Assembly: GCF_001445655.1 (NCBI RefSeq)
Contig: NZ_LNBE01000008.1
Location: 1 to 64,000 of the forward strand
Source: Streptomyces roseifaciens
GTDB lineage: Bacteria; Actinomycetota; Actinomycetes; Streptomycetales; Streptomycetaceae
Length of the DNA: 64,000 bases
Reading direction: 5' to 3'
The notes beneath the pieces are model-generated. The model worked only from the letters and a program-made list of their open reading frames with translations. It was not told the origin of the DNA and did not search any database. Position numbers and translations under genes: made by a program. Positions 1 through 8,867 of the stretch are shown here, piece by piece (within the stretch, counting starts at the first letter, position 1; each line of letters opens with the position of its first letter).

Positions 1-362
1 CTTTCCTCCGGGCGCTTCCCTTCGTTGTGTTTCACACTCTATCAGGAGTTTTTCCGCTCTCCCGCCACCCTGTTTTCCGTAGCCATAAAGACATACGGGC
101 ACAGCAGTGGAACCGAGAAAGGATCACTTCCGATAGGTGCCGCCCTCACCTCGCCGGCAGTTGTCTGCGGGCCTCGGTCGTGGGCAGGGATCTGACAGTA
201 CATGCCCTCCTCATGCGAGGCAAATCGATTACGCACCGCACACGCCAAGGCCCCGATCACTCGTGCGGAACCGTCAGTTCCTATGACTTAGGCTTCCGAC
301 CAGTGCGCCGTCCAGGACAGGTAGTGACGGCGCGTGACCAATCTCCATCTGGGAGGCTTCCC
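1..362. other. Non-coding leader upstream of crr
   Basis: No convincing gene is seen in this stretch. It is less GC-rich than the rest of the window, as expected for a promoter and 5' leader. Open frames run through it but have poor codon bias and no ribosome binding site. A DasR-type operator (dre) is found upstream of PTS genes in other Streptomyces. I looked for a close match to that palindrome and did not find one by eye. The crr ribosome binding site GGGAGG lies at 351-356. Confidence 0.5.
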
Positions 363-812
363 ATGACCACCGTGACGTCCCCGATTGCCGGACGCGCCAT
401 CGGACTCGCGGCAGTGCCCGATCCGGTCTTCTCCGGCGCGATGGTGGGACCCGGTACCGCTGTCGACCCCGTACGTGAGCCCCACGCCGCGGTCTCCCCC
501 GTCGACGGCGTCATTGTCTCGCTGCACCCGCACGCCTTCGTCGTCGTCGACGCCGAGGGCCACGGTGTACTGACGCACCTCGGCATCGACACCGTCCAGC
601 TCAATGGCGAGGGCTTCGAGCTGCTCGTCAACAAGGGCGACACCGTGACGCGCGGCCAGGATGTCGTGCGCTGGAACCCGGTCGCCGTCGAAGAGGCCGG
701 CAAGTCGCCGATCTGCCCGATCGTCGCGCTGGAGGCCACCGCCGACTCGCTCGGCGACGTCCGCGAGGACGGCGACGTCAAGGCCGGCGACCAGCTCTTC
801 AGCTGGAAGTAG
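363..812 (+). CDS. crr: PTS glucose-type EIIA component
   Basis: This 149-residue cytoplasmic phosphocarrier passes phosphate from HPr to EIIB domains of sugar permeases. In actinomycetes it serves the N-acetylglucosamine PTS and possibly others. The phosphorylated histidine is visible as His72 in THLGIDT, equivalent to His90 of Escherichia coli EIIA-Glc. A second family motif, HPHAF, precedes it. The frame is open further upstream, but ATG at 363 has GGGAGG six bases upstream and gives the normal family length. ptsI follows after 86 bp on the same strand, with a small hairpin (819-841) between them. The third general component, HPr, is not in this window. Confidence 0.96.
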   Translation: MTTVTSPIAGRAIGLAAVPDPVFSGAMVGPGTAVDPVREPHAAVSPVDGVIVSLHPHAFVVVDAEGHGVLTHLGIDTVQLNGEGFELLVNKGDTVTRGQDVVRWNPVAVEEAGKSPICPIVALEATADSLGDVREDGDVKAGDQLFSWK

Positions 813-818
813 CCGATA

Positions 819-841
819 CCGCTCCCTATGAAGGGGAGCGG
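819..841 (+). promoter_or_regulatory. Intercistronic hairpin between crr and ptsI
   Basis: CCGCTCCC (819-826) pairs perfectly with GGGAGCGG (834-841) across a 7-nt loop. There is no U-tract, so it is more likely an RNA-stability or partial attenuation element that sets the crr to ptsI ratio than a full terminator. The function is inferred. Confidence 0.4.
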
Positions 842-898
842 CACGTACGACATCCACCGCGGCGGCCCGAGCCGCCGCATCAACCGGAGACGGGTGAA

Positions 899-2569
899 AT
901 GGAGACAACGCTGCGAGGCGTCGGCGTGAGCCACGGTGTGGCCATCGGCGAGGTCCGGCACATGGGCACGGCGGTTCTGGAGCCGCCGGCCAAGCAGATT
1001 CCGACGGACGAGGCGCCGCGCGAGCAGAGCCGCGCGCGCCAGGCCGTGGAAGCTGTGGCCGCCGACCTCATCGCGCGCGGCAACCTGGCCGGTGGCGAGG
1101 CCCAGCACGTGCTGGAGGCCCAGGCCATGATGGCCCAGGACCCCGAGCTGATGGCCGACGTCGAACGGCGCATCACCGTCGGCAGCACCGCGGAGCGCGC
1201 GGTGTACGACGCCTTCGCCGCCTACCGCGCGCTGCTCGCCAACGCCGGCGAGTACCTGGCCGGCCGCGTGGCCGACCTGGACGACGTGCGCAACCGCATC
1301 GTCGCGCGCCTGCTGGGCGTGCCGATGCCGGGCGTGCCGGACAGCGACGAGCCCTACGTGCTGATCGCCCGGGACCTCGCTCCCGCCGACACCGCCCTGC
1401 TCGACCCGACCCTGGTACTGGGCTTCGTGACCGAGGAGGGCGGGCCGACCAGCCACAGCGCCATCCTGGCGCGTGCGCTCGGGGTGCCGGCGGTCGTGGC
1501 GCTGCCGGGTGCGGGTGAGCTTGCCGAGGGCACGGTGGTGGCCGTGGACGGCAGCACGGGCGACATCTTCGTCGACCCGAGCCCGGAGAAGCGCGCGGAG
1601 CTGATCAAGACGGCCGAGGAGCGCAAGGCCGCGCTGTCGGCGTCGTCCGGCCCGGGTGCCACGTCGGACGGGCACAAGGTGCCGCTGCTGGCGAACGTCG
1701 GCGGTCCGGGGGACGTGCCGGCGGCCGTCGAGGCGGGCGCCGAGGGCGTCGGTCTGTTCCGTACCGAGTTCCTGTTCCTGGACGACAGCAAGAAGGCGCC
1801 GTCCGAGGCCAAGCAGGTCGAGGCGTACCGCAAGGTGCTGGAGGCGTTCCCCGAGGGCCGTGTGGTCGTGCGGGTGCTGGACGCGGGCGCGGACAAGCCG
1901 CTGGAGTTCCTGACGCCGGCCGACGAGCCCAACCCGGCGCTGGGCGTGCGGGGTCTGCGCACCCTGCTCGACCACCCGGACGTGCTGCGCACGCAGCTCA
2001 CCGCGCTGGCCAAGGCCGCCCAGGGGCTGCCGGTCTACCTCGAGGTCATGGCCCCGATGGTGGCCGACCGCACGGACGCCAAGGCGTTCGCGGACGCGTG
2101 CCGCGAGGCCGGGCTGCAGGCGAAGTTCGGGGCGATGGTGGAGATCCCCTCCGCCGCGCTGCGGGCCCGCTCGATCCTGCAGGAGGTCGAGTTCCTTTCG
2201 CTGGGCACCAACGACCTGGCGCAGTACACCTTCGCCGCCGACCGTCAGGTCGGTGCGGTGTCGCGGCTGCAGGACCCGTGGCAGCCGGCGCTGCTCGACC
2301 TGGTCGCCGCTTCCGCCGAGGCCGCCAAGGCCGAGGGCAAGAGCTGCGGCGTGTGCGGTGAGGCCGCGTCCGACCCGCTGCTGGCCTGTGTGCTGACCGG
2401 TCTGGGCGTGACGAGCCTGTCCATGGGTGCGGCGTCGATTCCGTACGTCCGCGCGACCCTGGCCAAGCACACGCTGGCCCAGTGCGAGCGCGCTGCCGCT
2501 GCGGCCCGCGCGACGGACTCCGCCGAGGAGGCCCGTCTGGCCGCGCAGGCGGTGCTGTCCGGCGAGTGA
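899..2569 (+). CDS. ptsI: Phosphoenolpyruvate-protein phosphotransferase (PTS enzyme I)
   Basis: This 556-residue enzyme autophosphorylates from phosphoenolpyruvate and hands the phosphate to HPr, the first step of sugar uptake by the PTS. The active histidine is His186 in the motif GGPTSHSAILAR. The C-terminal PEP-binding barrel shows GLFRTEFLF and the SLGTNDLAQYTFAADR motif. The catalytic cysteine region CGVCGEAASDP is near the end. Length and domain order are normal for the family. The ATG at 899 is preceded by GGAGA with 8-nt spacing. The gene is probably co-transcribed with crr and ends at a strong hairpin (2607-2644). Confidence 0.97.
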   Translation: METTLRGVGVSHGVAIGEVRHMGTAVLEPPAKQIPTDEAPREQSRARQAVEAVAADLIARGNLAGGEAQHVLEAQAMMAQDPELMADVERRITVGSTAERAVYDAFAAYRALLANAGEYLAGRVADLDDVRNRIVARLLGVPMPGVPDSDEPYVLIARDLAPADTALLDPTLVLGFVTEEGGPTSHSAILARALGVPAVVALPGAGELAEGTVVAVDGSTGDIFVDPSPEKRAELIKTAEERKAALSASSGPGATSDGHKVPLLANVGGPGDVPAAVEAGAEGVGLFRTEFLFLDDSKKAPSEAKQVEAYRKVLEAFPEGRVVVRVLDAGADKPLEFLTPADEPNPALGVRGLRTLLDHPDVLRTQLTALAKAAQGLPVYLEVMAPMVADRTDAKAFADACREAGLQAKFGAMVEIPSAALRARSILQEVEFLSLGTNDLAQYTFAADRQVGAVSRLQDPWQPALLDLVAASAEAAKAEGKSCGVCGEAASDPLLACVLTGLGVTSLSMGAASIPYVRATLAKHTLAQCERAAAAARATDSAEEARLAAQAVLSGE

Positions 2570-2606
2570 GCCGGGCCGTCACCGTCGCGGTGATGTGAGC
2601 TGAGAG

Positions 2607-2644
2607 GTGAAGGGTGTCCCGCCGGGTGGCGGGGCACCCTTCAC
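2607..2644. terminator. Bidirectional hairpin terminator after ptsI
   Basis: A 17-bp stem (2607-2623 with 2628-2644, one G-U pair) closes a 4-nt loop. It lies between the converging ptsI and the reverse-strand gene ending at 2691, so it can serve both. There is no long U-tract, which is usual in Streptomyces. Confidence 0.8.
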
Positions 2645-2690
2645 TCGTTTCCTGCCCGGCGGCCGTCGGCCCGCTCAGACTTCCAGTTGC

Positions 2691-3758
2691 TCAGTCCTCC
2701 AAGGGCAGCCCGGCGCAGTAGTCGACGTCGGGCTCGGGTGGTACGGGCTCGCCGGAGCGGGCGTCGGTGCAGTAGGCGGCGAAGACTTCCGCTTCGGTCA
2801 GCGGGTGAAGCCGACCGCCGTCCTTGAGGTTCCAGCCGCGGACGGTGTCGCGGTGATCGGGCCGGATGCTGCGCATGACCACTCCGCCCGGCCGTTCCGT
2901 GGCGATGCCCGCCGCGAGGACGGTGCAGAAGAGGAGGGCGGCCGCCTCGCCGAGGTGGAGCAGGCCGTCGTCACGGCTCTCCGTGTGCAGCACGGCCACG
3001 AGCGGAGTCCGCCCTTCGGCCGGGATACTGCAGACGAGGTGGTGGGTGCCGGGTCCCGCCGCCTCGATGATCCTCCGCAGGAGGGCGGTGGCCCTGGCGA
3101 AGGCGGCGCGGCCGATGTCCTCACCGCAGGAGTCGCAGTCGCCGCGGGTGAGCAGGCCCGAGGCGTACTCCCACGTCGCCTGCTGTTCCGCCTCGGCGAC
3201 GAGCCGGGGCAGCAGGCGGGCGAGGGGCTCGCCCTCGTAGGCGACCTTGGTGCCGGCGGCTGCGACCTCCGCGGTGTAGCGCGTGCGGCTGGCCGGGGCG
3301 TCGGGGTCGAGGTGGGATTCGGTGCAGAACTCCGCGTAGGCGACGGGGTCGAAGAGGGCGACGCTCGTGTGCGTGCCGCGGGCGGCCAAGTCACGCAGCA
3401 GGCCCTCCACCTGCCGGATGTAGGTGGCGTGGTCGTCGAAGGTGAAGCTCGTGTAGCCCTGCATGGCCGCGAAGTCGTCCGCTCCGGCCAGGACGGCCAC
3501 GGTGCTGGGGACTTCGCGGCGCAGCAGGCGCCGTGCGCTGGGCTTGCGCCGCGCGGTGAGCGATCTCTTCCTGCCGTCCCGCTGCTTGGTGTGCGGGCGC
3601 TTGCCGCCCGCCGGTCGCTTCCCCTCCTCCGTCAGGCGTTTCCCCGTCAGACGTTTCCCCGACAGGCGGTTCCCCGTCGGTCGCTCGCCCGTCAGCCGTT
3701 TCCCCGTGGGCCGCTTCCCGCCTGCCCGCCGTCCTCCGCCGTCACGTGAGTGCGCCAT
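2691..3758 (-). CDS. Hypothetical protein with basic repetitive N-terminus
   Basis: I do not recognise the fold of this 355-residue protein. Residues 10-60 are a lysine/arginine-rich tandem repeat of the type GKRxTGKR. It is followed by a globular region with a CDSCGED motif that could bind metal. The remainder is a compact acidic domain with no signal peptide. I prefer the ATG at 3758 over the upstream ATG at 3794 because GGGGGAGAGG directly precedes it. The gene starts 25 bp after the MFS transporter gene on the same strand and is probably co-transcribed with it. The basic tail suggests nucleic-acid or polyphosphate contact, which is inference only. Confidence 0.75.
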   Translation of the reverse strand: MAHSRDGGGRRAGGKRPTGKRLTGERPTGNRLSGKRLTGKRLTEEGKRPAGGKRPHTKQRDGRKRSLTARRKPSARRLLRREVPSTVAVLAGADDFAAMQGYTSFTFDDHATYIRQVEGLLRDLAARGTHTSVALFDPVAYAEFCTESHLDPDAPASRTRYTAEVAAAGTKVAYEGEPLARLLPRLVAEAEQQATWEYASGLLTRGDCDSCGEDIGRAAFARATALLRRIIEAAGPGTHHLVCSIPAEGRTPLVAVLHTESRDDGLLHLGEAAALLFCTVLAAGIATERPGGVVMRSIRPDHRDTVRGWNLKDGGRLHPLTEAEVFAAYCTDARSGEPVPPEPDVDYCAGLPLED

Positions 3759-3783
3759 TTCCTCTCCCCCTGAGCGCGTGCGA

Positions 3784-5055
3784 TCAATGCTCACTCACCG
3801 TAACGGGAGGCACTGACAATGCGGTCTCGCCCTCGTCGCGGGTGAGTCTGCGCTGGGCGAGGCACATGACGGCGAGTCCGGCGCCGAAGCCGAGCCAGCC
3901 GAGGGGTCCGGCCGCGATGGTGCCGGTCACGGCCACGGGGCCGATGCTGCGCTGGACCGCCGATGAGAGGCCGTGGACGCCGAGGTAGGCGCCCTGGGCG
4001 GTGGGCGGTGCGAGGGTGACGGACAGTTCCCAGGAGACGGTGGCGTGGAGCATCTCGGCGACGGTGAAGGCGGTCGCGGCCAGGGTCAGGGCGGTGACGG
4101 CGATCCAGCGGGTGTCGGTGGCCGATACGGCGAGGGCCGCTCCGCCTGCGAAGAAGGCCGCGGCCAGGGGGAACAGTGAGGTCCGCGCCTTCTCGGAGGT
4201 GGTCCCGAAGCGGGCGAAGGGGACCTGGAAGCACACCACGAGCACGTTGTTGAGGACGAGGAGGAGGGGGACGATGCCGTGCGGGACGGGTGTGGCCGTG
4301 ACGGCCCACAGGGCGAGGCCGACCTTGAAGACGGAGTCGTCGAGGCAGAGGAAGGCTTCGGTGGCGGTGTAGGCGAGGTAACGGCGGTCGCGCCAGGGGT
4401 TGGTGACGCGGGCGGCCCCGGCTTCCGCGGCCGCTCGGTCCTTTGCGGCTCCGGCCGCCGGGCCGCCCGCCGTCACCACGCGCGAGGCCGACGGCGGTTC
4501 GCCGCAGCGCAGGGTGAGCAGGGCGACGGCGACGAAGGACAGGGCGTCGCCGACGAGCAGCCAGCGGTAGACGGCGGTGGTGCCGACGGCGAGGGCTCCG
4601 GCCGCCGCGAGGCCGCCGACGGCCCAGCCCACGTTGGAGACGGTGCGGTTGACAGCCTGGTAGCGGCTGCGGTCGGGGCCGGCGATGCGGGTCGCGTAGA
4701 GCCTGGTGAGGACGGAGGAGGCTCGGTCGCCGAGGCTGCCGACCGCGGTGAAGGCGAGCAGCAGCCGCAGGTCCGTGGTCGTGAGGAGGGCGAGCGAGGC
4801 GACGGCGCGGAGGGCCTGGACGCCGGCGAGCAGGGTCCGCAGGGGGAGGCGGTCTGCGAGGAGGCCGCCGAGGGGCGGGCCGGCGATGCCGATGGCGCCG
4901 GAGACGCCGAGCAGCAGGCCGATCTGGGCGGTGCCGAGCCCGGCGACGTAGGTGAAGTACAGGACGGCCGTGGCGCCCCAGAGGCCGGAGCCCGTCCTGT
5001 CGACGAAGGTGACGGCGAGCATGCGGCGGCCGTCCGGTCCCCCCAGTATCTGCAT
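3784..5055 (-). CDS. MFS transporter
   Basis: This is a 423-residue polytopic membrane protein of the major facilitator superfamily, probably a drug or metabolite exporter. About twelve hydrophobic segments are visible. The cytoplasmic loop 2-3 carries GGLLADRLPLRTLL, resembling the MFS signature. The ATG at 5055 is preceded by AAGGGGGATC at suitable spacing. An ATG 13 codons upstream would extend into the divergent promoter and is less likely. A MocR-type regulator gene starts 50 bp away on the other strand, so that regulator probably controls the transporter. The substrate cannot be told from sequence. Confidence 0.9.
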   Translation of the reverse strand: MQILGGPDGRRMLAVTFVDRTGSGLWGATAVLYFTYVAGLGTAQIGLLLGVSGAIGIAGPPLGGLLADRLPLRTLLAGVQALRAVASLALLTTTDLRLLLAFTAVGSLGDRASSVLTRLYATRIAGPDRSRYQAVNRTVSNVGWAVGGLAAAGALAVGTTAVYRWLLVGDALSFVAVALLTLRCGEPPSASRVVTAGGPAAGAAKDRAAAEAGAARVTNPWRDRRYLAYTATEAFLCLDDSVFKVGLALWAVTATPVPHGIVPLLLVLNNVLVVCFQVPFARFGTTSEKARTSLFPLAAAFFAGGAALAVSATDTRWIAVTALTLAATAFTVAEMLHATVSWELSVTLAPPTAQGAYLGVHGLSSAVQRSIGPVAVTGTIAAGPLGWLGFGAGLAVMCLAQRRLTRDEGETALSVPPVTVSEH

Positions 5056-5068
5056 GTGGTGATCCCCC

Positions 5069-5119
5069 TTGACCCGAATATTGTATTGATACATACTCAG
5101 TTCTGTGGTGACACAATAT
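5069..5119 (+). promoter_or_regulatory. Promoter and dyad operator between MFS gene and mocR-type gene
   Basis: TTGACC (5069-5074) and CATACT (5092-5097) are separated by exactly 17 bp. The GTG start codon at 5105 lies 8 nt after the -10 box and has no ribosome binding site, so the regulator mRNA is probably leaderless. An inverted pair ATATTGT (5078-5084) and ACAATAT (5113-5119) brackets the -10 box and start codon. This is a plausible autoregulatory operator that also lies upstream of the divergent MFS gene. Confidence 0.55.
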
Positions 5120-6427
5120 GAGATCACTGGTACGAACGCCAAGGGGATTGCCGCGTCCATCGAGCGCGGCGTGGCCGACGGCGTGCTCGCTCCCGGCAGT
5201 TCGCTCCCCCCGGTGCGCACGCTCGCCGAGCGCCTCGGCGTGAGCCCGGGGACGGTCGCCACCACGTACAAGGAGCTGCGCCGCCGGGGCATCGTCGTCA
5301 CCCGCGGGCGCGGCGGGACCGTCGTCGCCGAGGCCCCCGCCGTCGCCTCCCGGCGCCCGCCGAAGGTGCCCGAAGGGCTGCGCGACCTGGCCGGCGGCCA
5401 CCCCGATCCGGCGTTCCTGCCCGAGCTGGTGCCGCCCGTGCAGGTGGCCCAGGGCGCGCGCTCGCACCGGGCGGCGCCGCGGCTGGCCCGGCTGGAGGAG
5501 CTCACCCGCGCCTGGTACGAGCGCGACGGCGTCCCGTCCGCGCACGTGACCTTCGCGCACAGCGCGCTCGACTGCGTGGCCCGGCTGCTCTCCACCGAAC
5601 TGCGGCCCGGTGACGCGGTGGCGATGGAGGACCCCGGCTACCACCACCTGCTCGACCTCGTGCCGGCGCTGGGCCTGCGGATCGTTCCGGTCGGGGTGGA
5701 CGACGAGGGTATGCGGCCGGAGGAGCTGCGGGCCGCGGTGCGCGGAGGCGTACGGGCCGTCATCTGCAGCCCGCGGGCGCAGAATCCGTACGGCGGGTGC
5801 TTCTCCGCCGCCCGGCGCGACGCGCTGGCCGCGGTGCTCGCGGAGGCGCCGGAAGTACTGGTCGTCGAGAACGACTACACCGCGGAGATCTGCGGCGCCC
5901 CCCTGCACAGCCTGACCGCCGGGGGCCGGCTCGCCCGCTGGGCCCAGGTCCGCACCGTCACCAAGCACCTGGGGCCGGACCTGCGGTGGGCCGCGCTGGC
6001 CTGCGACGCGACGACGCTGGCGCGGCACGACGGGCGGCTGCTGCTGACCTCGGGCTGGGTCAGCCACGTGCTGCAGGAGGCCGTGGCCGGGCTGCTCGCC
6101 GACCCCGGGGCGCGGGCGCTGGTCGACGAGGCCCGCGCCGCGTACGCCGTGCGGCGCGAGGCGCTCATCGGGGAGCTGGCCCGGCGGGGGATCTCCGCGC
6201 ACGGGGGTGGCGGGCTGAACGTGTGGGTGCCGGTGCGGGACGAAGCCGCCGTCGTCAACGGGTTGCGGTCCTGTGGGTGGTGGGTGGCTGCGGGGGCGCG
6301 GTTTCGGATCGGGACCGCGCCGGGGGTGCGGATCACTACGGCGGATCTGCGACCGTCCGAGGCGGGGCGGCTTGCCGCGGACTTTGCTTCTGTACTGGGT
6401 GAGGCTCAGGAGACGTACGGGGGGTAG
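5105..6427 (+). CDS. MocR/PdxR-type regulator (GntR wHTH fused to aminotransferase domain)
   Basis: This 440-residue protein fuses a GntR winged helix-turn-helix to a fold-type I aminotransferase domain. The winged helix spans residues 1-75, with LPPVRTLAERLGVSPGTVATTY as the recognition region. Members of the family bind pyridoxal phosphate or an aminated ligand and regulate a neighbouring gene. The PLP lysine is expected in the segment VRTVTKHLGPDLRWA. The start is GTG at 5105 (or 5108), apparently leaderless. It is divergent from the MFS exporter, the likely target. The C-terminal third is richer in low-complexity codons, but the frame is intact. Confidence 0.9.
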   Translation: MVTQYEITGTNAKGIAASIERGVADGVLAPGSSLPPVRTLAERLGVSPGTVATTYKELRRRGIVVTRGRGGTVVAEAPAVASRRPPKVPEGLRDLAGGHPDPAFLPELVPPVQVAQGARSHRAAPRLARLEELTRAWYERDGVPSAHVTFAHSALDCVARLLSTELRPGDAVAMEDPGYHHLLDLVPALGLRIVPVGVDDEGMRPEELRAAVRGGVRAVICSPRAQNPYGGCFSAARRDALAAVLAEAPEVLVVENDYTAEICGAPLHSLTAGGRLARWAQVRTVTKHLGPDLRWAALACDATTLARHDGRLLLTSGWVSHVLQEAVAGLLADPGARALVDEARAAYAVRREALIGELARRGISAHGGGGLNVWVPVRDEAAVVNGLRSCGWWVAAGARFRIGTAPGVRITTADLRPSEAGRLAADFASVLGEAQETYGG

Positions 6428-6464
6428 GGCGGTTTTTCTCCCCTACCCGCCCCTTCCCGTAACT

Positions 6465-6531
6465 GGGGGCTCCGCCCCCACCCCCCCGTATCGCGCTGAA
6501 CGCGCTCGTCCTCGAACGCCGGACGGGCTGA
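6465..6531. repeat. Dispersed intergenic repeat, copy 1
   Basis: A GC hairpin GGGGGC-TCC-GCCCCC (6465-6479) is followed by CTCGAACGCCGGACGGGCTG within 6509-6531. The same pair of elements occurs at 20452-20496. Such units are common between genes in Streptomyces. Here the unit sits between converging genes, so the hairpin may act as a terminator. Confidence 0.7.
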
Positions 6532-6564
6532 AATGGTGCTCGGACGAGCCGGTGAGTGGCCGGA

Positions 6565-8568
6565 CTAGCGCTTTCGGCCCAGGTCCTCGTAGAACTTCAG
6601 CAGGTCCGCGTTGTCCACCGAGCCCGGGTTCACCGCCTTCTCCAGTGGCGTGCCCTGGAGGAGGCGCTTGACCGGGACCTCGATGCGCTTGCCGGTGAGG
6701 GTGTGCGGGACCGCCGGGACCTCGATGACCTCGTCGGGGACGTGGCGGGGCGAGAGGTTCTCGCGGATGGTGCGCTTGATGCGGTCGAGCAGGCCGTCGT
6801 CCAGTTGCGCGCCCGGCGCGAGGTGGACGAAGAGGGGCATCCAGTAGCCGCCGTCCGGCTGTTCGACGCCGATGACGAGGGACTCGCGGATCTCGGGGAG
6901 GCGTTCGACGACCTCGTAGATGTCGGCGGAGCCCATGCGGACGCCCTGCCGGTTGAGGGTGGAGTCGGAGCGGCCGTGGATGACGACGCTGCCGTGCGGG
7001 GTGAGGGTGATCCAGTCGCCGTGGCGCCAGACGCCGGGGAACATCTCGAAGTAGCTCTCGCGGTAGCGGGTGTCTTCGGGGTCGTTCCAGAAGTGGATGG
7101 GCATCGACGGCATGGGGTTGGTGACGACGAGCTCGCCGACCTCGCCGACGACGGGCTTGCCGTGCGGGTCCCAGGCCTGCAGGTCGGTGCCGAGGCAGGG
7201 GGCCTGGAGCTCGCCGATGTGGACGGGCAGGGTCGGTACGGCGCCCGCGAAGCAGCTGCAGACGTCCGTGCCGCCGCTCACCGAGGCGATCCACATGTCT
7301 TCCGCGACCTCGTCGTGGATCCAGCGGAAGCCGTCCGGCGGCAGCGGCGAGCCCGTCGTGGCGACGCACTTCACGCGCGAGAGGTCGAAGTCCCGGCCGG
7401 GGCGGACCTCCGCCTTGCGGCAGGCCATGACGTAGGCGGCCGAGGTGCCGTAGAGGGTCGCGCCGGTGCGTTCGGCGACGCGCCACTGGGCGGCGGTGTC
7501 GGGGTGGCCGGGGCTGCCGTCGTAGAGGACGACGGTGGAGCCCACCAGGAGGCCGGAGACGAGGAAGTTCCACATCATCCAGCCGGTGGAGGTGTACCAG
7601 AAGAAGCGGTCGCCGGGGCCGAGGTCGCAGTGCAGGGAGAGCTGCTTTAGGTGTTCGAGGAGGATGCCGCCCTGGGACTGGACGATGGCCTTGGGCAGGC
7701 CGGTGGTGCCGGAGGAGTACAGCACCCACAGCGGGTGGTCGAAGGGGACCTGTTCGAAGACGGGTTCCACGTCCTCGGCCACCAGTGCGTCCCACTCCAG
7801 GGCGCCTTCGGGGGCCGGGGTGCCCAGCAGCGGGATGTGGACGACGGCGCGCAGGGTGGGCAGGCCTGTGCGGAGTTCGGCGACGGTGCCGGTGCGCTCG
7901 TGTTCCTTGCCGCCGTAGCGGTAGCCGTCGACGGTGAACAGGACGACGGGTTCGACCTGCTGGAAGCGGTCCAGGACGCTGCGGGCACCGAAGTCGGGCG
8001 CGCAGGAGGTCCACACGGCGCCGACGGCCGCGGTGGCGAGGAGGGCGACGACGGCCTGCGGGACGTTGGGCAGGTAGCCGGAGATGCGGTCGCCGGGGCG
8101 CACGCCCAGGCGGCGCAGCGCGGCGGCGAGCGAGCCGACCTGGCGGCGCAGCTCGGTCCAGGTGACCGGGCTCGGGTCGTGGATCTCGTCGACGGCGAGC
8201 AGGGCCGGTTCGCCGGCCCGTGCGGGGTCCTCGGCGGCGCGCAGCGCGTGCTCGGCGTAGTTGAGGGTCGCGCCGGGGAACCAGGTGGCGCCGGGCATCG
8301 ATCGGTCGGCGAGGACGCGCTCGTAGGGGTGGGAGAAACGGACGTCGCACCATTCGGCGAGGGCCTGCCAGAAGGTCTCGAGCTCGCCGACGGACCAGCG
8401 GTGCAGGGCGGCGTAGCTCGCGGCGGGGTCGCCGGGGACCGCGGCCGGGGCGCCGTGGCGCTCCGCAGCCCACGCCTGGAAGCGGGTGACCTGGGCGCGG
8501 GCGACGCGGTCGGCGCCGGGGGTCCACAGGGGCTCCGGCGTTTCGGCGGGCTGCGGTGCGGTGGTCAT
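6565..8568 (-). CDS. Acetoacetate-CoA ligase
   Basis: This 667-residue adenylate-forming enzyme activates acetoacetate to acetoacetyl-CoA with ATP and CoA, salvaging ketone bodies for polyketide, lipid or terpenoid synthesis. The AMP-binding motif is YSSGTTGLPKAIVQSQGG. An N-terminal ACAS-type segment (SYAALHRWSVGELETFWQAL) and a C-terminal catalytic lysine in the HTLTGKRIEVPVK stretch are present. The length is typical of acetoacetyl-CoA synthetases. I chose ATG 8568 over the upstream in-frame ATG at 8712 because GGGAG lies just ahead and the protein then starts at the conserved region. The gene stands alone. Confidence 0.93.
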   Translation of the reverse strand: MTTAPQPAETPEPLWTPGADRVARAQVTRFQAWAAERHGAPAAVPGDPAASYAALHRWSVGELETFWQALAEWCDVRFSHPYERVLADRSMPGATWFPGATLNYAEHALRAAEDPARAGEPALLAVDEIHDPSPVTWTELRRQVGSLAAALRRLGVRPGDRISGYLPNVPQAVVALLATAAVGAVWTSCAPDFGARSVLDRFQQVEPVVLFTVDGYRYGGKEHERTGTVAELRTGLPTLRAVVHIPLLGTPAPEGALEWDALVAEDVEPVFEQVPFDHPLWVLYSSGTTGLPKAIVQSQGGILLEHLKQLSLHCDLGPGDRFFWYTSTGWMMWNFLVSGLLVGSTVVLYDGSPGHPDTAAQWRVAERTGATLYGTSAAYVMACRKAEVRPGRDFDLSRVKCVATTGSPLPPDGFRWIHDEVAEDMWIASVSGGTDVCSCFAGAVPTLPVHIGELQAPCLGTDLQAWDPHGKPVVGEVGELVVTNPMPSMPIHFWNDPEDTRYRESYFEMFPGVWRHGDWITLTPHGSVVIHGRSDSTLNRQGVRMGSADIYEVVERLPEIRESLVIGVEQPDGGYWMPLFVHLAPGAQLDDGLLDRIKRTIRENLSPRHVPDEVIEVPAVPHTLTGKRIEVPVKRLLQGTPLEKAVNPGSVDNADLLKFYEDLGRKR

Positions 8569-8867
8569 CTGGCGGCTCCCGGGCTTCTGCGCGTCGTGGG
8601 CATCGCGTGGTGGCATCGTCCTCGTGCGCCGCGCGCACGGCGGGGTGTGCGCGTGCCACGGCTGACCAGGACGATGCCACGTGATCGACTCCCGCACCAG
8701 AGCCGATGGCACAGTGCGGCGCGCATCGCACCGGCCGCGGGTGGGGGCCGTGCCCCGTCCGTCTCACGCGTGCCGGGTTCCTCCGGCACCCCGCCCTTGT
8801 CCCTGCGGGGGTGAACGGCGTCTGAACGGCGGGCGCCGGCGATCGTGCGGGTGGCAGTCTGAGCAGC

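Noticed and set aside
42..260. 72-residue reverse-strand ORF upstream of crr
   Set aside because: No ribosome binding site, poor codon bias, and it lies in a promoter-like region.
1..362. DasR operator (dre site) upstream of crr
   Set aside because: Expected from Streptomyces biology, but no close match to the palindrome could be found by eye.
281..2470. Long reverse-strand open frame (729 codons) opposite crr-ptsI
   Set aside because: High-GC shadow of ptsI. Its codon usage is wrong for coding DNA and the real gene is on the forward strand with clear motifs.
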